Source: an uncultured Aquimarina sp. (GTDB lineage: Bacteria > Bacteroidota > Bacteroidia > Flavobacteriales > Flavobacteriaceae). From it: DNA of 64,000 nt. The stretch covers positions 1 through 64,000 of the forward strand of contig CANMTP010000015.1 of assembly GCA_947500845.1 (NCBI GenBank), read 5' to 3'. The notes under the pieces were generated by a model. That model had not been told where the DNA came from. It was given only the letters and a program-made list of their open reading frames with translations, and made no database searches. Of this stretch, positions 1 to 8,264 are shown piece after piece (within the stretch, counting starts at the first letter, position 1; each line of letters starts with the position of its first letter). The position numbers and the translations under genes were made by a program.

Positions 1-468
1 GATACTTAAATATACTAATTCTCTGCTTTTTCTACAATAAATTATTAAAGTTTCTTATCCCGAACTCACGTTAAATTTACTACATCAACCATCAATTTTA
101 GAATAGCTCTTCATTAAAGAATGTTTCTGAAGGTCCTGATAAAACGGTAAAAGTTTATAGATTTTGGAGAGCAGCTACAAAGCTTCTTTTTTGGAGGTGC
201 CGTGGTTATTACAACACCTAAAATAGATTACCTATCTATATGATTTGAATGATAATTAAATAAACAAACCAGAGTGAACCCTTGATTTATGAATAAGGAT
301 AATTATTTGTGGATCATACCATCTTTATAAATATTACTTCCTTTAGGGTAGAATAAGACAGAAAATGTGGGTTGCATAGGTGCTTGTTTTTGTTTGTATT
401 TTTAAGCACCGAATAAAGCACTTTTTATTTGATATTATATGATTTCATTTGATATTAAAAGAAAATTA

Positions 469-501
469 AAAAGCCCATAAACATAGTATTTATAGGCTTT
501 T
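469..501 (-). terminator. tmRNA intrinsic terminator
   Basis: The arms AAAAGCCCATAAA and TTTATAGGCTTTT form a 13-bp stem with one mismatch and a short loop. On the minus strand the stem is followed by a T-rich run. It lies just beyond the tmRNA 3' end, so it most likely ends that transcript. Confidence 0.75.
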
Positions 502-523
502 GAAGGAATTTGGTTAATTTCCA

Positions 524-919
524 GTGGAGTCGGAGGGATTCGAACCCTCGTCCAAACAAGTAATACAATAGCTTTCTACACGTTTAGTTTTTGTTTAATT
601 TTCGTCGATAAGAAAGACCAAAAACCGCCAACTTATCGCTTATTCTCAATTAAGTTTCAAAACAATATCAAGATCCTATTGTTTCTAGGTTTACTTTTAC
701 GATACCTCATGATCAATCGCCGCAAACCAAGGCTCTTGAGAGGTATCCTGCTTGCCCACCTAGTGGGCCGAGGCATTATCCTACTATATTCAGATTATGC
801 AGCTAGGGCGTAGTTATTCTCGCCGTTTAAAAAGATGAAATAGATATTTACGAGCATTAATTTCATAGCTCGACGTGCTTACCATCCTATTAATCTCGCT
901 GTCAAAACCAGTCGACCCC
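524..919 (-). ncRNA. ssrA: Transfer-messenger RNA (tmRNA)
   Basis: This RNA rescues ribosomes stalled on broken mRNAs and adds a degradation tag. On the minus strand it starts with GGGGUCGACUGGUUUUGACA and ends with a T-arm GGUUCGAAUCCC and the acceptor strand CGACUCCA. The acceptor stem pairs GGGGUCG with CGACUCC, with one G-U. A tag frame reads GENNYALAA followed by UAA (stop at 795-797; resume codon probably GGC at 822-824). This fits tags known from Flavobacteriia. The terminal CCA is not fully encoded and would be added after transcription. The exact 3' end is uncertain by a base or two. Confidence 0.95.
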
Positions 920-1029
920 AAAATTCATAGCTTGATGTCTTTTTAACATCAAAAATGGTTGGCAAAGATAACTATAATTATCATATCTTTAGCCGCAATT
1001 TTAAACTACAAAAAATATACCATTTCTAT

Positions 1030-2238
1030 ATGATTAAGTTCGGTATCATTAAAGAACGTAAAAACCCGCCAGATCGTCGTGTTGTTTTCTCTCCAGTTGG
1101 CCTTAAAAATGCAAAATCAAAATTTCAAGAAGCTTCTTTTGTAGTAGAAAGCTCGGATATAAGAATTTTTAAGGATTCAGAATATAAAGAAGCCGGATTC
1201 GAGATCTCTAATGACATTTCTGATTGTGATGTGTTACTTGGAGTAAAAGAAGTACCTGTCTCGGCGTTGGTTCCAAATAAAAAATACTTCTTTTTTTCGC
1301 ATACTATCAAAAAACAGCCGTATAACAGAGATTTATTGCGAGCTATTCTCGAGAAAAATATCGAATTATATGATCATGAAGTTATTGTAGGACCAAGGGG
1401 ATTCAGATTAATTGGATTTGGTAAATATGCTGGTATTGTGGGGGCTTATAATGGATTCAGAGCTTGGGGCCTCAAACATGGCACGTATACTCTACCTAAA
1501 GCCCATACGCTTGTCGATCAAAAAGCACTTGAATCAGAATTATCTCGGATTTCATTACCCAATATAAAAATTGTACTTACCGGAAAAGGAAAAGTAGGTG
1601 GTGGAGCTAAAGAAATTTTGGATGCCATGACGATTAAAGAAGTTTCTGTTGATGAGTATCTGCATAAAACTTTTGAAGAACCAGTTTACGTTCAGATTGA
1701 TGTATTGGATTATAATAAACGTAAAGATGGTCGTGTACTGGATAAAAATGATTTTTATAAGAATCCAGAAGAGTATGCCAGTGATTTCATGCAATTTGCA
1801 AGAGTGAGCGACATTTATATTGCCGGACACTTTTTTGGAGATGGTGCGCCTTTTATTTTTACTAGAAACGATGCCAAATCCAAAGATTTTAAGATCAAAT
1901 TAGTGGCTGATATTTCTTGTGATATTGACGGACCTGTTGCAAGCACAATTAGACCTTCTACAATAGCCGACCCCATTTATGGATATCATCCCGAAACTGA
2001 GAAAGAGGTCGATTATAGGGATCCAAAAGCTATTGTGGTAATGGCGGTAGACAATCTGCCTTGTGAATTGCCAAAAGATGCCAGTGAAGGTTTTGGGGAG
2101 ATGTTTTTGGAACACGTAATTCCAGCTTTTTTTAACGGAGACGAAGATGAAGTTCTTGAAAAAGCAAGAATAACACAAGGGGGTAAGTTAACAGAAAGAT
2201 TTAACTACCTTCAGGATTATGTAGATGGCAAAGAATAA
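1030..2238 (+). CDS. NAD(P)-dependent oxidoreductase, lysine-ketoglutarate reductase / saccharopine dehydrogenase-like
   Basis: This 402-residue protein resembles the alanine dehydrogenase/PNT-type fold of LYS1 and the LKR half of AASS. The N-terminus (IKFGIIKERKNPPDRRVVFS) matches the substrate-binding start of that family. The middle carries a nucleotide-binding stretch with VLTGKGKVGGGAKEIL. The C-terminal half has the LKR-type string VADISCDIDGPVASTIRPST. The reading frame is open to 955, but ATG 1030 is chosen because family similarity begins exactly there. pyrF follows 27 bp later on the same strand. The true substrate (saccharopine or another amino acid) cannot be told from sequence. 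A cytosolic enzyme is expected, since no signal peptide is seen. Confidence 0.8.
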   Translation: MIKFGIIKERKNPPDRRVVFSPVGLKNAKSKFQEASFVVESSDIRIFKDSEYKEAGFEISNDISDCDVLLGVKEVPVSALVPNKKYFFFSHTIKKQPYNRDLLRAILEKNIELYDHEVIVGPRGFRLIGFGKYAGIVGAYNGFRAWGLKHGTYTLPKAHTLVDQKALESELSRISLPNIKIVLTGKGKVGGGAKEILDAMTIKEVSVDEYLHKTFEEPVYVQIDVLDYNKRKDGRVLDKNDFYKNPEEYASDFMQFARVSDIYIAGHFFGDGAPFIFTRNDAKSKDFKIKLVADISCDIDGPVASTIRPSTIADPIYGYHPETEKEVDYRDPKAIVVMAVDNLPCELPKDASEGFGEMFLEHVIPAFFNGDEDEVLEKARITQGGKLTERFNYLQDYVDGKE

Positions 2239-2265
2239 TTTGGTTAATAAAAAGATAGAAAAAAG

Positions 2266-3087
2266 ATGACCACACAAGAGCTTGTTGAACAGATATATAA
2301 AAAGGAATCATTTTTATGTATAGGTTTGGATGTAGATCTCAATAAAATTCCAAAACATTTATTAGAAGAAGAGGATCCTATTTTTGAATTTAATAAAACA
2401 ATTATTGATGCTACGCATCATTTGGCAGTGGGATACAAGCCGAATATTGCATTTTATGAGGCGTATGGAGTAAAAGGATGGAAATCTTTAGAAAAAACCA
2501 TAAATTATATTAATACTCATTATCCAGAAGTTTTCACAATTGCTGATGCTAAACGTGGTGATATTGGGAATACCAGTACGATGTATGCTAAAGCATTTTT
2601 TGAAGACTTGGCATTCGATTCAATCACAGTAGCTCCGTATATGGGAAAAGACTCGGTAGAACCTTTTCTGGCTTTTAAAAATAAACATACGATATTATTG
2701 GCATTGACTTCTAATCAAGGAGCATTTGATTTTCAAACAAAAGATACAGAAGGAAAAGAATTGTACAAGCATGTCCTGGAAATCTCAAAGACCTACAAGA
2801 ATTCTGAAAACCTAATGTATGTCGTAGGGGCTACAAAAGCAGAATATCTTTCCGACATTAGGGAAATTATTCCTGATAGTTTCTTACTGGTTCCAGGGGT
2901 AGGAGCACAAGGAGGCAGTTTACAGGAGGTTTGTAAATATGGGCTCAACAATCAGGTTGGATTATTAATCAATTCGTCAAGAGGTATTATTTATGCTTCA
3001 GATAAATTAGATTATGCAAAAGCTGCAGCAAAGAAGGCATTAGCGCTCCAAACTGAAATGAAAAAAATTCTGCAAGAAGGAAAATAA
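2266..3087 (+). CDS. pyrF: Orotidine 5'-phosphate decarboxylase
   Basis: The enzyme converts OMP to UMP, the last step of de novo UMP synthesis, in the cytosol. The protein is 273 residues, the longer type-2 form of the family. The catalytic motif [10 protein letters not shown] is at residues 94-103, and CIGLDVD near residue 18 starts the barrel. The phosphate-binding end is represented by [10 protein letters not shown]. It begins 27 bp after the oxidoreductase and may share its transcript. A strong two-way terminator follows at 3091-3126. No other pyrimidine genes are nearby, as is common in this group. Confidence 0.95.
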   Translation: MTTQELVEQIYKKESFLCIGLDVDLNKIPKHLLEEEDPIFEFNKTIIDATHHLAVGYKPNIAFYEAYGVKGWKSLEKTINYINTHYPEVFTIADAKRGDIGNTSTMYAKAFFEDLAFDSITVAPYMGKDSVEPFLAFKNKHTILLALTSNQGAFDFQTKDTEGKELYKHVLEISKTYKNSENLMYVVGATKAEYLSDIREIIPDSFLLVPGVGAQGGSLQEVCKYGLNNQVGLLINSSRGIIYASDKLDYAKAAAKKALALQTEMKKILQEGK

Positions 3088-3090
3088 AAA

Positions 3091-3126
3091 AAGAACAAGA
3101 ATACTTCTTTAAGTATCCTTGTTCTT
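3091..3126. terminator. Bidirectional terminator between pyrF and a small minus-strand ORF
   Basis: AAGAACAAG-a-ATACTT pairs with AAGTAT-c-CTTGTTCTT around a 4-nt loop, with A residues before and T residues after. It can end transcription from either side. Confidence 0.85.
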
Positions 3127-3155
3127 TTAAAAAATTAAATTAAAGAATAGAGTTA

Positions 3156-3272
3156 TTAACGTCTATTTGCGTTGAACACCTGTTTTGCATATCCATAAAG
3201 TCCATAAACAATGAACACTACAAAAAATGCCATTATACCATAAATGATAATGTCAAGTAATACTGAATTCAT
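3156..3272 (-). CDS. Small single-span membrane peptide (38 aa)
   Basis: I do not recognise a named family. The frame starts with ATG at 3272 and encodes 38 residues. Residues 5-28 are almost all hydrophobic (LLDIIIYGIMAFFVVFIVYG), and the tail AKQVFNANRR is positive, which predicts one helix with an inside C-terminus. It lies alone between the pyrF terminator and the BtuF-like gene, with its own stop next to the bidirectional hairpin, so it has room for its own transcription unit. Coding status is inferred from its membrane pattern and clean start and stop; it could be chance in AT-rich DNA. Confidence 0.5.
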   Translation of the reverse strand: MNSVLLDIIIYGIMAFFVVFIVYGLYGYAKQVFNANRR

Positions 3273-3409
3273 AGCCCCGATATTTTATATTAAACTCTTA
3301 CTAAGATAGGAAATTTTCTTTTGAATTCCTATATTAAATTGTTAGTTTTCAACAATTTATAATTTTTTTAATATTTGTGTTAGTGGTACCTATTTAAGAT
3401 TCTAAGTTC

Positions 3410-4198
3410 ATGATATATACAGATCAATTGCAAAGAAAAATAGAGCTTTTAAATGTTCCTAAACGTATTATTTCCTTGGTTCCTTCACAAACCGAACTCT
3501 TGGTTGCACTAGGTCTAAATGAAATAATTGTTGGGGTCACAAAGTTTTGTATACATCCAAATACTATAAGAAAAGAAAAAACCATTGTAGGGGGTACTAA
3601 AAGAATTAATTATGAAAAAGTGAGACGTCTGAATCCAGATATTATTCTTTGTAATAAAGAAGAAAATGCCAAAGAGATGGTCGAAAACCTACAAAAAGAA
3701 TATCCCGTTCATGTTTCAGATATTTTTTCAATTACAGATGCTTTAGAGATGATTGGGCAATATGGAAAGATCTTTAAGAAAGAGAAGGAAGCGGGTCAAC
3801 TTATTTCTAAAATAACTTTTGAGCAGGCATTGTTTATAAAGTCTATCGAGAATATTCCAAATAAAAAGAGAGTAGTATATTTTATATGGAAGGATCCCTG
3901 GATCGCCGTCGGAAATAATACATTTATAAATCACATGCTTCAATTAAATAATTTTGAGAATGTATTTCATCATAAAGCCCGTTACCCGGAAGTCTCACCA
4001 GAAGAAATTAGTTCGTTAAAAAAATTGGACCTTATTTTATTATCTTCAGAACCATTTCCTTTTTCAGAAAAACATATTTTAGAAATTAAAAGAATCAACA
4101 ACAATGCAGAAATTGTTTTGGTAGATGGTGAGTATTTTTCGTGGTATGGTTCCAGATTGGTTGGGGCGTTTTCCTATTTTAAAACATTACACAGTTAA
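3410..4198 (+). CDS. Cobalamin-binding BtuF-like helical-backbone metal receptor
   Basis: This 262-residue protein has the ABC substrate-binding fold used for B12 and iron chelates. RIISLVPSQTELLVALGL near residue 19 and NPDIILCNKEEN near residue 82 are the usual family landmarks. No signal peptide or lipobox is visible at the N-terminus, unlike classical BtuF, so it may act in the cytosol or be exported by another route. This leaderless form is common in Bacteroidota. A role in cobalamin handling fits the B12-dependent IcmF and MeaB in the same window, but no transport permease is adjacent, and the ligand is inferred from family only. Confidence 0.7.
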   Translation: MIYTDQLQRKIELLNVPKRIISLVPSQTELLVALGLNEIIVGVTKFCIHPNTIRKEKTIVGGTKRINYEKVRRLNPDIILCNKEENAKEMVENLQKEYPVHVSDIFSITDALEMIGQYGKIFKKEKEAGQLISKITFEQALFIKSIENIPNKKRVVYFIWKDPWIAVGNNTFINHMLQLNNFENVFHHKARYPEVSPEEISSLKKLDLILLSSEPFPFSEKHILEIKRINNNAEIVLVDGEYFSWYGSRLVGAFSYFKTLHS

Positions 4199-4251
4199 TT
4201 TTAGGTTTAAACATTTCTATAAATACTGTTAACCATAGAATAAATGTAAAA

Positions 4252-4259
4252 TAAGTTTG
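4252..4259 (+). promoter_or_regulatory. -7 promoter box TAAGTTTG
   Basis: The box matches the Bacteroidota TAnnTTTG consensus and sits 27 bp before the TTG start of the alpha/beta hydrolase. Confidence 0.55.
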
Positions 4260-4286
4260 TAGTTTTGAAAAAATAAAAACGAATCA

Positions 4287-5066
4287 TTGCTAAATTATTC
4301 TTTATACCACCATCCTACAAATGAAGATTGGGTCACTTTTGTTCACGGAGCGGGAGGAAGTTCTTCGATATGGTTTAAACAAGTCCGTGAATTCAGAAAA
4401 CATTTTAATGTACTTTTATTAGACTTACGAGGGCATGGTAACTCTAAACCTGCGCTTAAGGATGCCTTTAATTCAAAATATACCTTTGATTCTATTACTG
4501 AGGATATTATAGAAGTTATTGATAAAGAGCATATCAAAAAATCACATTTTGTCGGAATTTCCTTGGGAACTATACTTATCAGGAATTTGGCTGAGAAACA
4601 TCCGGGCCGGGTCCAAAGCATGATCATGGGGGGCGCTATTATGAAGTTAAACTTCAGGTCTCAAGTTTTAATGAAATTAGGGATCGTGTTTAAATCTGTA
4701 ATCCCATATATGCTACTTTACAAATTCTTTGCGTTCATTATCATGCCCAAAAAAAATCATAAACAATCCAGATTACTATTCGCTAATGAAGCAAAAAAGT
4801 TATACCAAAAAGAATTTGTGCGTTGGTTTAGGCTCACTTCAGAAATAAATCCATTATTGCGTTTTTTTAGAGCAAAAGATATTAAAATTCCGACTTTATA
4901 CGTTATGGGAGAAGAAGATTATCTCTTTTTACCATCCGTCAAAAAGGTTGCAGCTTCACATAAATTATCACAACTTTATGTAATAAAAGACTCAGGACAT
5001 GTTGTGAATGTAGAACAACCCGAAGTCTTTAACAAAGAAACTATAGCATTTATAGGCCGATATTAA
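4287..5066 (+). CDS. Alpha/beta hydrolase
   Basis: This 259-residue serine hydrolase has VTFVHGAGGSS near residue 17 (oxyanion loop), the nucleophile elbow GISLG around residue 92, an acid within MGEEDYLF near residue 209 and the catalytic His in DSGHVVNVEQ near residue 233. The start is TTG: an in-frame stop lies only 21 bp upstream and no earlier ATG exists. A promoter box at 4252-4259 supports this start. It has no signal peptide, so a cytosolic esterase or similar enzyme is likely; the substrate is unknown. It converges on the Lacal_2735-type gene with only 11 bp between stops. Confidence 0.85.
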   Translation: MLNYSLYHHPTNEDWVTFVHGAGGSSSIWFKQVREFRKHFNVLLLDLRGHGNSKPALKDAFNSKYTFDSITEDIIEVIDKEHIKKSHFVGISLGTILIRNLAEKHPGRVQSMIMGGAIMKLNFRSQVLMKLGIVFKSVIPYMLLYKFFAFIIMPKKNHKQSRLLFANEAKKLYQKEFVRWFRLTSEINPLLRFFRAKDIKIPTLYVMGEEDYLFLPSVKKVAASHKLSQLYVIKDSGHVVNVEQPEVFNKETIAFIGRY

Positions 5067-5077
5067 GACATAATAGA

Positions 5078-5257
5078 TTAGAAGATAGATTGACTTTCTA
5101 TTTTTTTAATCTGCGAAAGTAATTTGTTGGCTTTTTCGTGTATTTGGTCACTTTTGTTCTTATCTGTAAGTGCCAGTTTATAAGCACTTTTCATCATTTT
5201 ACAGTAATCATACTGTAACCTTTGAAGTTCAGTTCTGTTTTTAAACCAAGCAAACAT
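5078..5257 (-). CDS. Lacal_2735 family small protein
   Basis: This 59-residue frame starts at ATG 5257 (MFAWFKNRTELQRLQYDYCK) and ends at 5078. The pattern of a short MF.WFK lead followed by a charged helical hairpin with LQ.LQ.DYCKMMK and a C-terminal ANKLLSQIKKIE matches the small Lacal_2735-type proteins I know from Bacteroidota. Their function is not known. No signal peptide or membrane span is seen; it should be a cytosolic helical protein. It converges on the alpha/beta hydrolase gene. Confidence 0.75.
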   Translation of the reverse strand: MFAWFKNRTELQRLQYDYCKMMKSAYKLALTDKNKSDQIHEKANKLLSQIKKIESQSIF

Positions 5258-5409
5258 TTTTTCCTTTTGTTTTACTACAAAGGTATTTGATAATGTAAGC
5301 CAAGTCTCTTAATAATGAGTTAACATTACATAAATTTGTAATAAATATTAGGGTAATTGTTTAACTCTTGTTTAAGTAATTTCATGTATAAAAATAATAT
5401 GGTAAACTA

Positions 5410-6126
5410 CTAATTATCCTGTAGAGCGAACACTCTTCTTAGTAAATCGGTTGTTCTTGAGCTCAGCTTGGTTCTTATCTGTTTTTCTTCGACCGCAATC
5501 ATTGTGTAAACACCTTTTAAAGCTTCTTGGGTCACATAATCCGTAAGATTGGGATTAACGTTACTGGTTAGGGGTAAGGCGTTATATTTATTGATGATGT
5601 TAGACCAAATTTTATCTGCCCCGACCTTAGAAAAGGATCGGTTGATTACCGGGTTAAATTTTGCATATAATGTATTATTTGTTTTATTTTTTAAATATGT
5701 GGTTGCTGCATTATTATTGCCCAAAAGAATTTGGCGAGCATCTGTGAACGTGATCTCCTTTACAGCATTTACAAATATCGGAGTAGCTTCTTTTACGGCG
5801 TCTTCAGCCGCTCTATTTAGGATTTTTAAGCCTTCATCTGCTAATTTGCTTAATCCTACATCTCTTAACGTTTTGTCAACTTTCTGCAATTCTTGAGGAA
5901 GAAGAATTTTTACTAATTGATTTCTGTAAAACCCGTCTTTTTGAGTAAGTTTTGTTACCTGTTTATCTATTCCATTATCAAGAGCTTGTTGTAATCCATT
6001 GGCAATATCAGTATTACTTATTCCAAAACCGCCACCAGTAGTTTGTGGGAGATTATTAACGACCTGTTGAAGCTCTGCACAACTTGAAAGTATTATTAGA
6101 GTGCAAATAATGAGGATCTTTTTCAT
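5410..6126 (-). CDS. DUF4197 domain lipoprotein
   Basis: This 238-residue protein has a lipoprotein signal (MKKILIICTLIILSSC), so it is probably anchored to a membrane facing the periplasm. The remaining sequence is the DUF4197 helical domain: GISNTDIANGLQQALDNGI near residue 34, an alternating helical middle, and a C-terminal DYVTQEALKGVYTMIAVEE segment typical of the family. The function of DUF4197 is unknown. It is divergent from the MBL-fold lipoprotein gene, with only 27 bp between the two starts, so their promoters must overlap the neighbouring gene's leader or coding region. Confidence 0.88.
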   Translation of the reverse strand: MKKILIICTLIILSSCAELQQVVNNLPQTTGGGFGISNTDIANGLQQALDNGIDKQVTKLTQKDGFYRNQLVKILLPQELQKVDKTLRDVGLSKLADEGLKILNRAAEDAVKEATPIFVNAVKEITFTDARQILLGNNNAATTYLKNKTNNTLYAKFNPVINRSFSKVGADKIWSNIINKYNALPLTSNVNPNLTDYVTQEALKGVYTMIAVEEKQIRTKLSSRTTDLLRRVFALQDN

Positions 6127-6153
6127 GATTTCTTATTAGATTTGAGGTTATAT

Positions 6154-7119
6154 ATGATCAATATGAATTCAAATGTAATTTTTTTAATAGTATCTCTTTT
6201 AATTATTTCATGTAAAAATGAAAAAGATTTAAACAAGACCAGTATAAATTCATCAGCTTTACCAGATCAATATATTACAATTTTAGGTACGGCACAAGAT
6301 GGGGGTTTTCCACATATCAACAATACGCAAGAGTTCGTGTCTGTAAAAAATAGAGAAGCCAAGAAAGAATTGGTTGTTTCTTTAGGGATTATAGACCGTC
6401 AAGAAAATAAGAAATTTTTATTTGAAGCTACTCCCGATATGCCGCAGCAATTGGCGATTTTGGATGGCGAACATCTCCATAACGAAACTATCATTAATAG
6501 TATTTTTTTGACTCATGCACATATGGGACATTATACAGGTTTAATGCATTTGGGAAGAGAGGCCATGGGAGCCAAGAACATCCAAATATATGCAATGCCA
6601 AAAATGAAGATATTTCTAGAGAATAATGGTCCATGGTCTCAATTGGTTAGTTTGAACAATGTAAACATAAATCCTTTACGGGCAGATTCTATAGTTAGAA
6701 TTACCAAGAATATAGAAGTTATTCCGTTTTTAGTACCCCATAGAGATGAGTATTCAGAAACAGTGGGTTATAAAATAATAGGGAAAAACAAATCAGCATT
6801 ATTTATACCTGACATTAATAAATGGTCTCTTTGGGAAAAAAGCATAATCGAAGAGGTAAAACAAGTGGATTATGCCCTTATTGATGCCACTTTTTTTAAG
6901 AATGGCGAGATTCCAAGACCAATGTCAGAAGTACCACATCCATTTATTGAGGAAACAGTTGATTTATTTAAAAATGAATCCAAAGAGATTAAATCCAAAA
7001 TTATTTTTATTCATTTTAATCATTCAAATCCGGCATTAGATAAGAAAAATCAAGAACGCTTGCTTCTGGAAAAAGAAGGCTATAGTTTTGCAAATTTTGG
7101 TGATATGCTGCCGTTATGA
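6154..7119 (+). CDS. MBL-fold lipoprotein, PqqB-like
   Basis: The protein belongs to the metallo-beta-lactamase superfamily and most resembles PqqB-type enzymes (ILGTAQDGGFPH start motif and a late IFIHFNHSNPAL motif). The metal-site region reads FLTHAHMGHYTG, a variant of HxHxDH with Gly in place of Asp, which is also seen in PqqB-like proteins. The N-terminus is a lipobox signal (FLIVSLLIISC). ATG 6154 is chosen over TTG 6142 because GAGG lies 8 bp upstream; ATG 6163 is also possible. There are no other pqq genes, so PQQ synthesis is unlikely. Its 3' end overlaps purU by 6 bp on the opposite strand. Confidence 0.8.
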   Translation: MINMNSNVIFLIVSLLIISCKNEKDLNKTSINSSALPDQYITILGTAQDGGFPHINNTQEFVSVKNREAKKELVVSLGIIDRQENKKFLFEATPDMPQQLAILDGEHLHNETIINSIFLTHAHMGHYTGLMHLGREAMGAKNIQIYAMPKMKIFLENNGPWSQLVSLNNVNINPLRADSIVRITKNIEVIPFLVPHRDEYSETVGYKIIGKNKSALFIPDINKWSLWEKSIIEEVKQVDYALIDATFFKNGEIPRPMSEVPHPFIEETVDLFKNESKEIKSKIIFIHFNHSNPALDKKNQERLLLEKEGYSFANFGDMLPL

Positions 7120-7968
7120 AAAAATAACAGTTTTATTATTGTAAACTAAAACCTTACGTTCTATATGATGTTTAATCGCTCTTGATAGAACAATTTTTTC
7201 AAGGTCACGACCTTTCAAAATGAAATCCTGTACATTATGTATGTGTGATACTCGTACCACTTCTTGTTCGATAATAGGGCCTTCATCAAGATCTGAAGTC
7301 ACGTAATGACTGGTGGCTCCAATAATTTTCACTCCCCTTTCATAAGCTGAATGATAAGGTTTGGCACCGGGAAATGCCGGCAAAAATGAATGATGAATAT
7401 TAATGATCTTGTTAGGAAATTGATCAACAAAATCAGAAGAAAGTATTTGCATGTATCTGGCCAATGCAATAAAATCAACTTTATGATCCTTAAGAGCTTT
7501 TAGCTGCTCGGCTTCGGCTTCAACTTTGTTGTCTTTATTGACAGGAATATGCTTGAAAGGAACATTAAAGGCATCGGCAATAGATTTAAGGTCATTATGA
7601 TTACTTATTATTATTGGAATTTTTACTTGCAATTCTCCAGAAGCGTATCTTCCTAAAATATCATAAAGACAATGATCATATTTCGATACAAACAGAGCCA
7701 TTTTTGGTTTTTTATCGGCGTTATACATTTCCCAATGCATGTTATAATTACTTGCTACATGGTTGTCAAAAGATTCCTTAAATAACGCAAGCTTTTCTTC
7801 ATCCTTGTCAAATTCGCAATCTAATCTCATAAAGAACTCTTCCAGTTCATTATCAACATGCTGCTCTACATAGGTTGTATTTCCTTTTTTTGCTACGATG
7901 AAGTTAGTTACCGTTGCAATAATTCCTTTTTTATCGGGACAATTGATTAATATAGTCGTTTTTTTCAC
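7114..7968 (-). CDS. purU: Formyltetrahydrofolate deformylase
   Basis: The enzyme hydrolyses 10-formyl-THF to THF and formate, balancing one-carbon pools and feeding formate to purine synthesis. The protein is 284 residues. An ACT domain fills residues 1-80 (TILINCPDKKGIIATVTNFI), and a formyltransferase-fold domain follows. The catalytic Asn and His are visible in INIHHSFLPAF (Asn190, His192), with the Asp in TSDLDEGPIIEQ. Length and domain order match PurU. It stands alone on the minus strand and overlaps the 3' end of the MBL-fold gene by 6 bp. Confidence 0.95.
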   Translation of the reverse strand: MKKTTILINCPDKKGIIATVTNFIVAKKGNTTYVEQHVDNELEEFFMRLDCEFDKDEEKLALFKESFDNHVASNYNMHWEMYNADKKPKMALFVSKYDHCLYDILGRYASGELQVKIPIIISNHNDLKSIADAFNVPFKHIPVNKDNKVEAEAEQLKALKDHKVDFIALARYMQILSSDFVDQFPNKIINIHHSFLPAFPGAKPYHSAYERGVKIIGATSHYVTSDLDEGPIIEQEVVRVSHIHNVQDFILKGRDLEKIVLSRAIKHHIERKVLVYNNKTVIFS

Positions 7969-8264
7969 GTTAGTTTAATAGTTGGGTTTGTTCATTCTAA
8001 CATAATAAACTTACTATTATAGAAATCATTTTTGCAACTATTTTCGCTAAACGTCATAGGATTTTAATTGTTTTTAGGGGATTTGAAATCTAATAGCCAT
8101 TTCTATATGGATTTTTCAATAAAAGCCGTAGAAATAGTACTAACTTTGAACTATAATTAATGAAACGCTGAGAAGGGTTAAATAAATTATATAATTCTAA
8201 AAAAATAATCCTTTTTGATGCGTATTTCGTAAATTAGCAGCATAAAAATCACTAATTATTGTCA

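Noticed and set aside
115-225. Short open stretch around NVSEGPDKTVKVYRFWRA that might be a gene remnant
   Set aside because: Only about 35 codons, no start and no recognised family; I cannot separate it from chance.
3272-3410. Cobalamin riboswitch before the BtuF-like gene
   Set aside because: The gap is too short (about 138 bp) and no B12-box-like sequence was seen.
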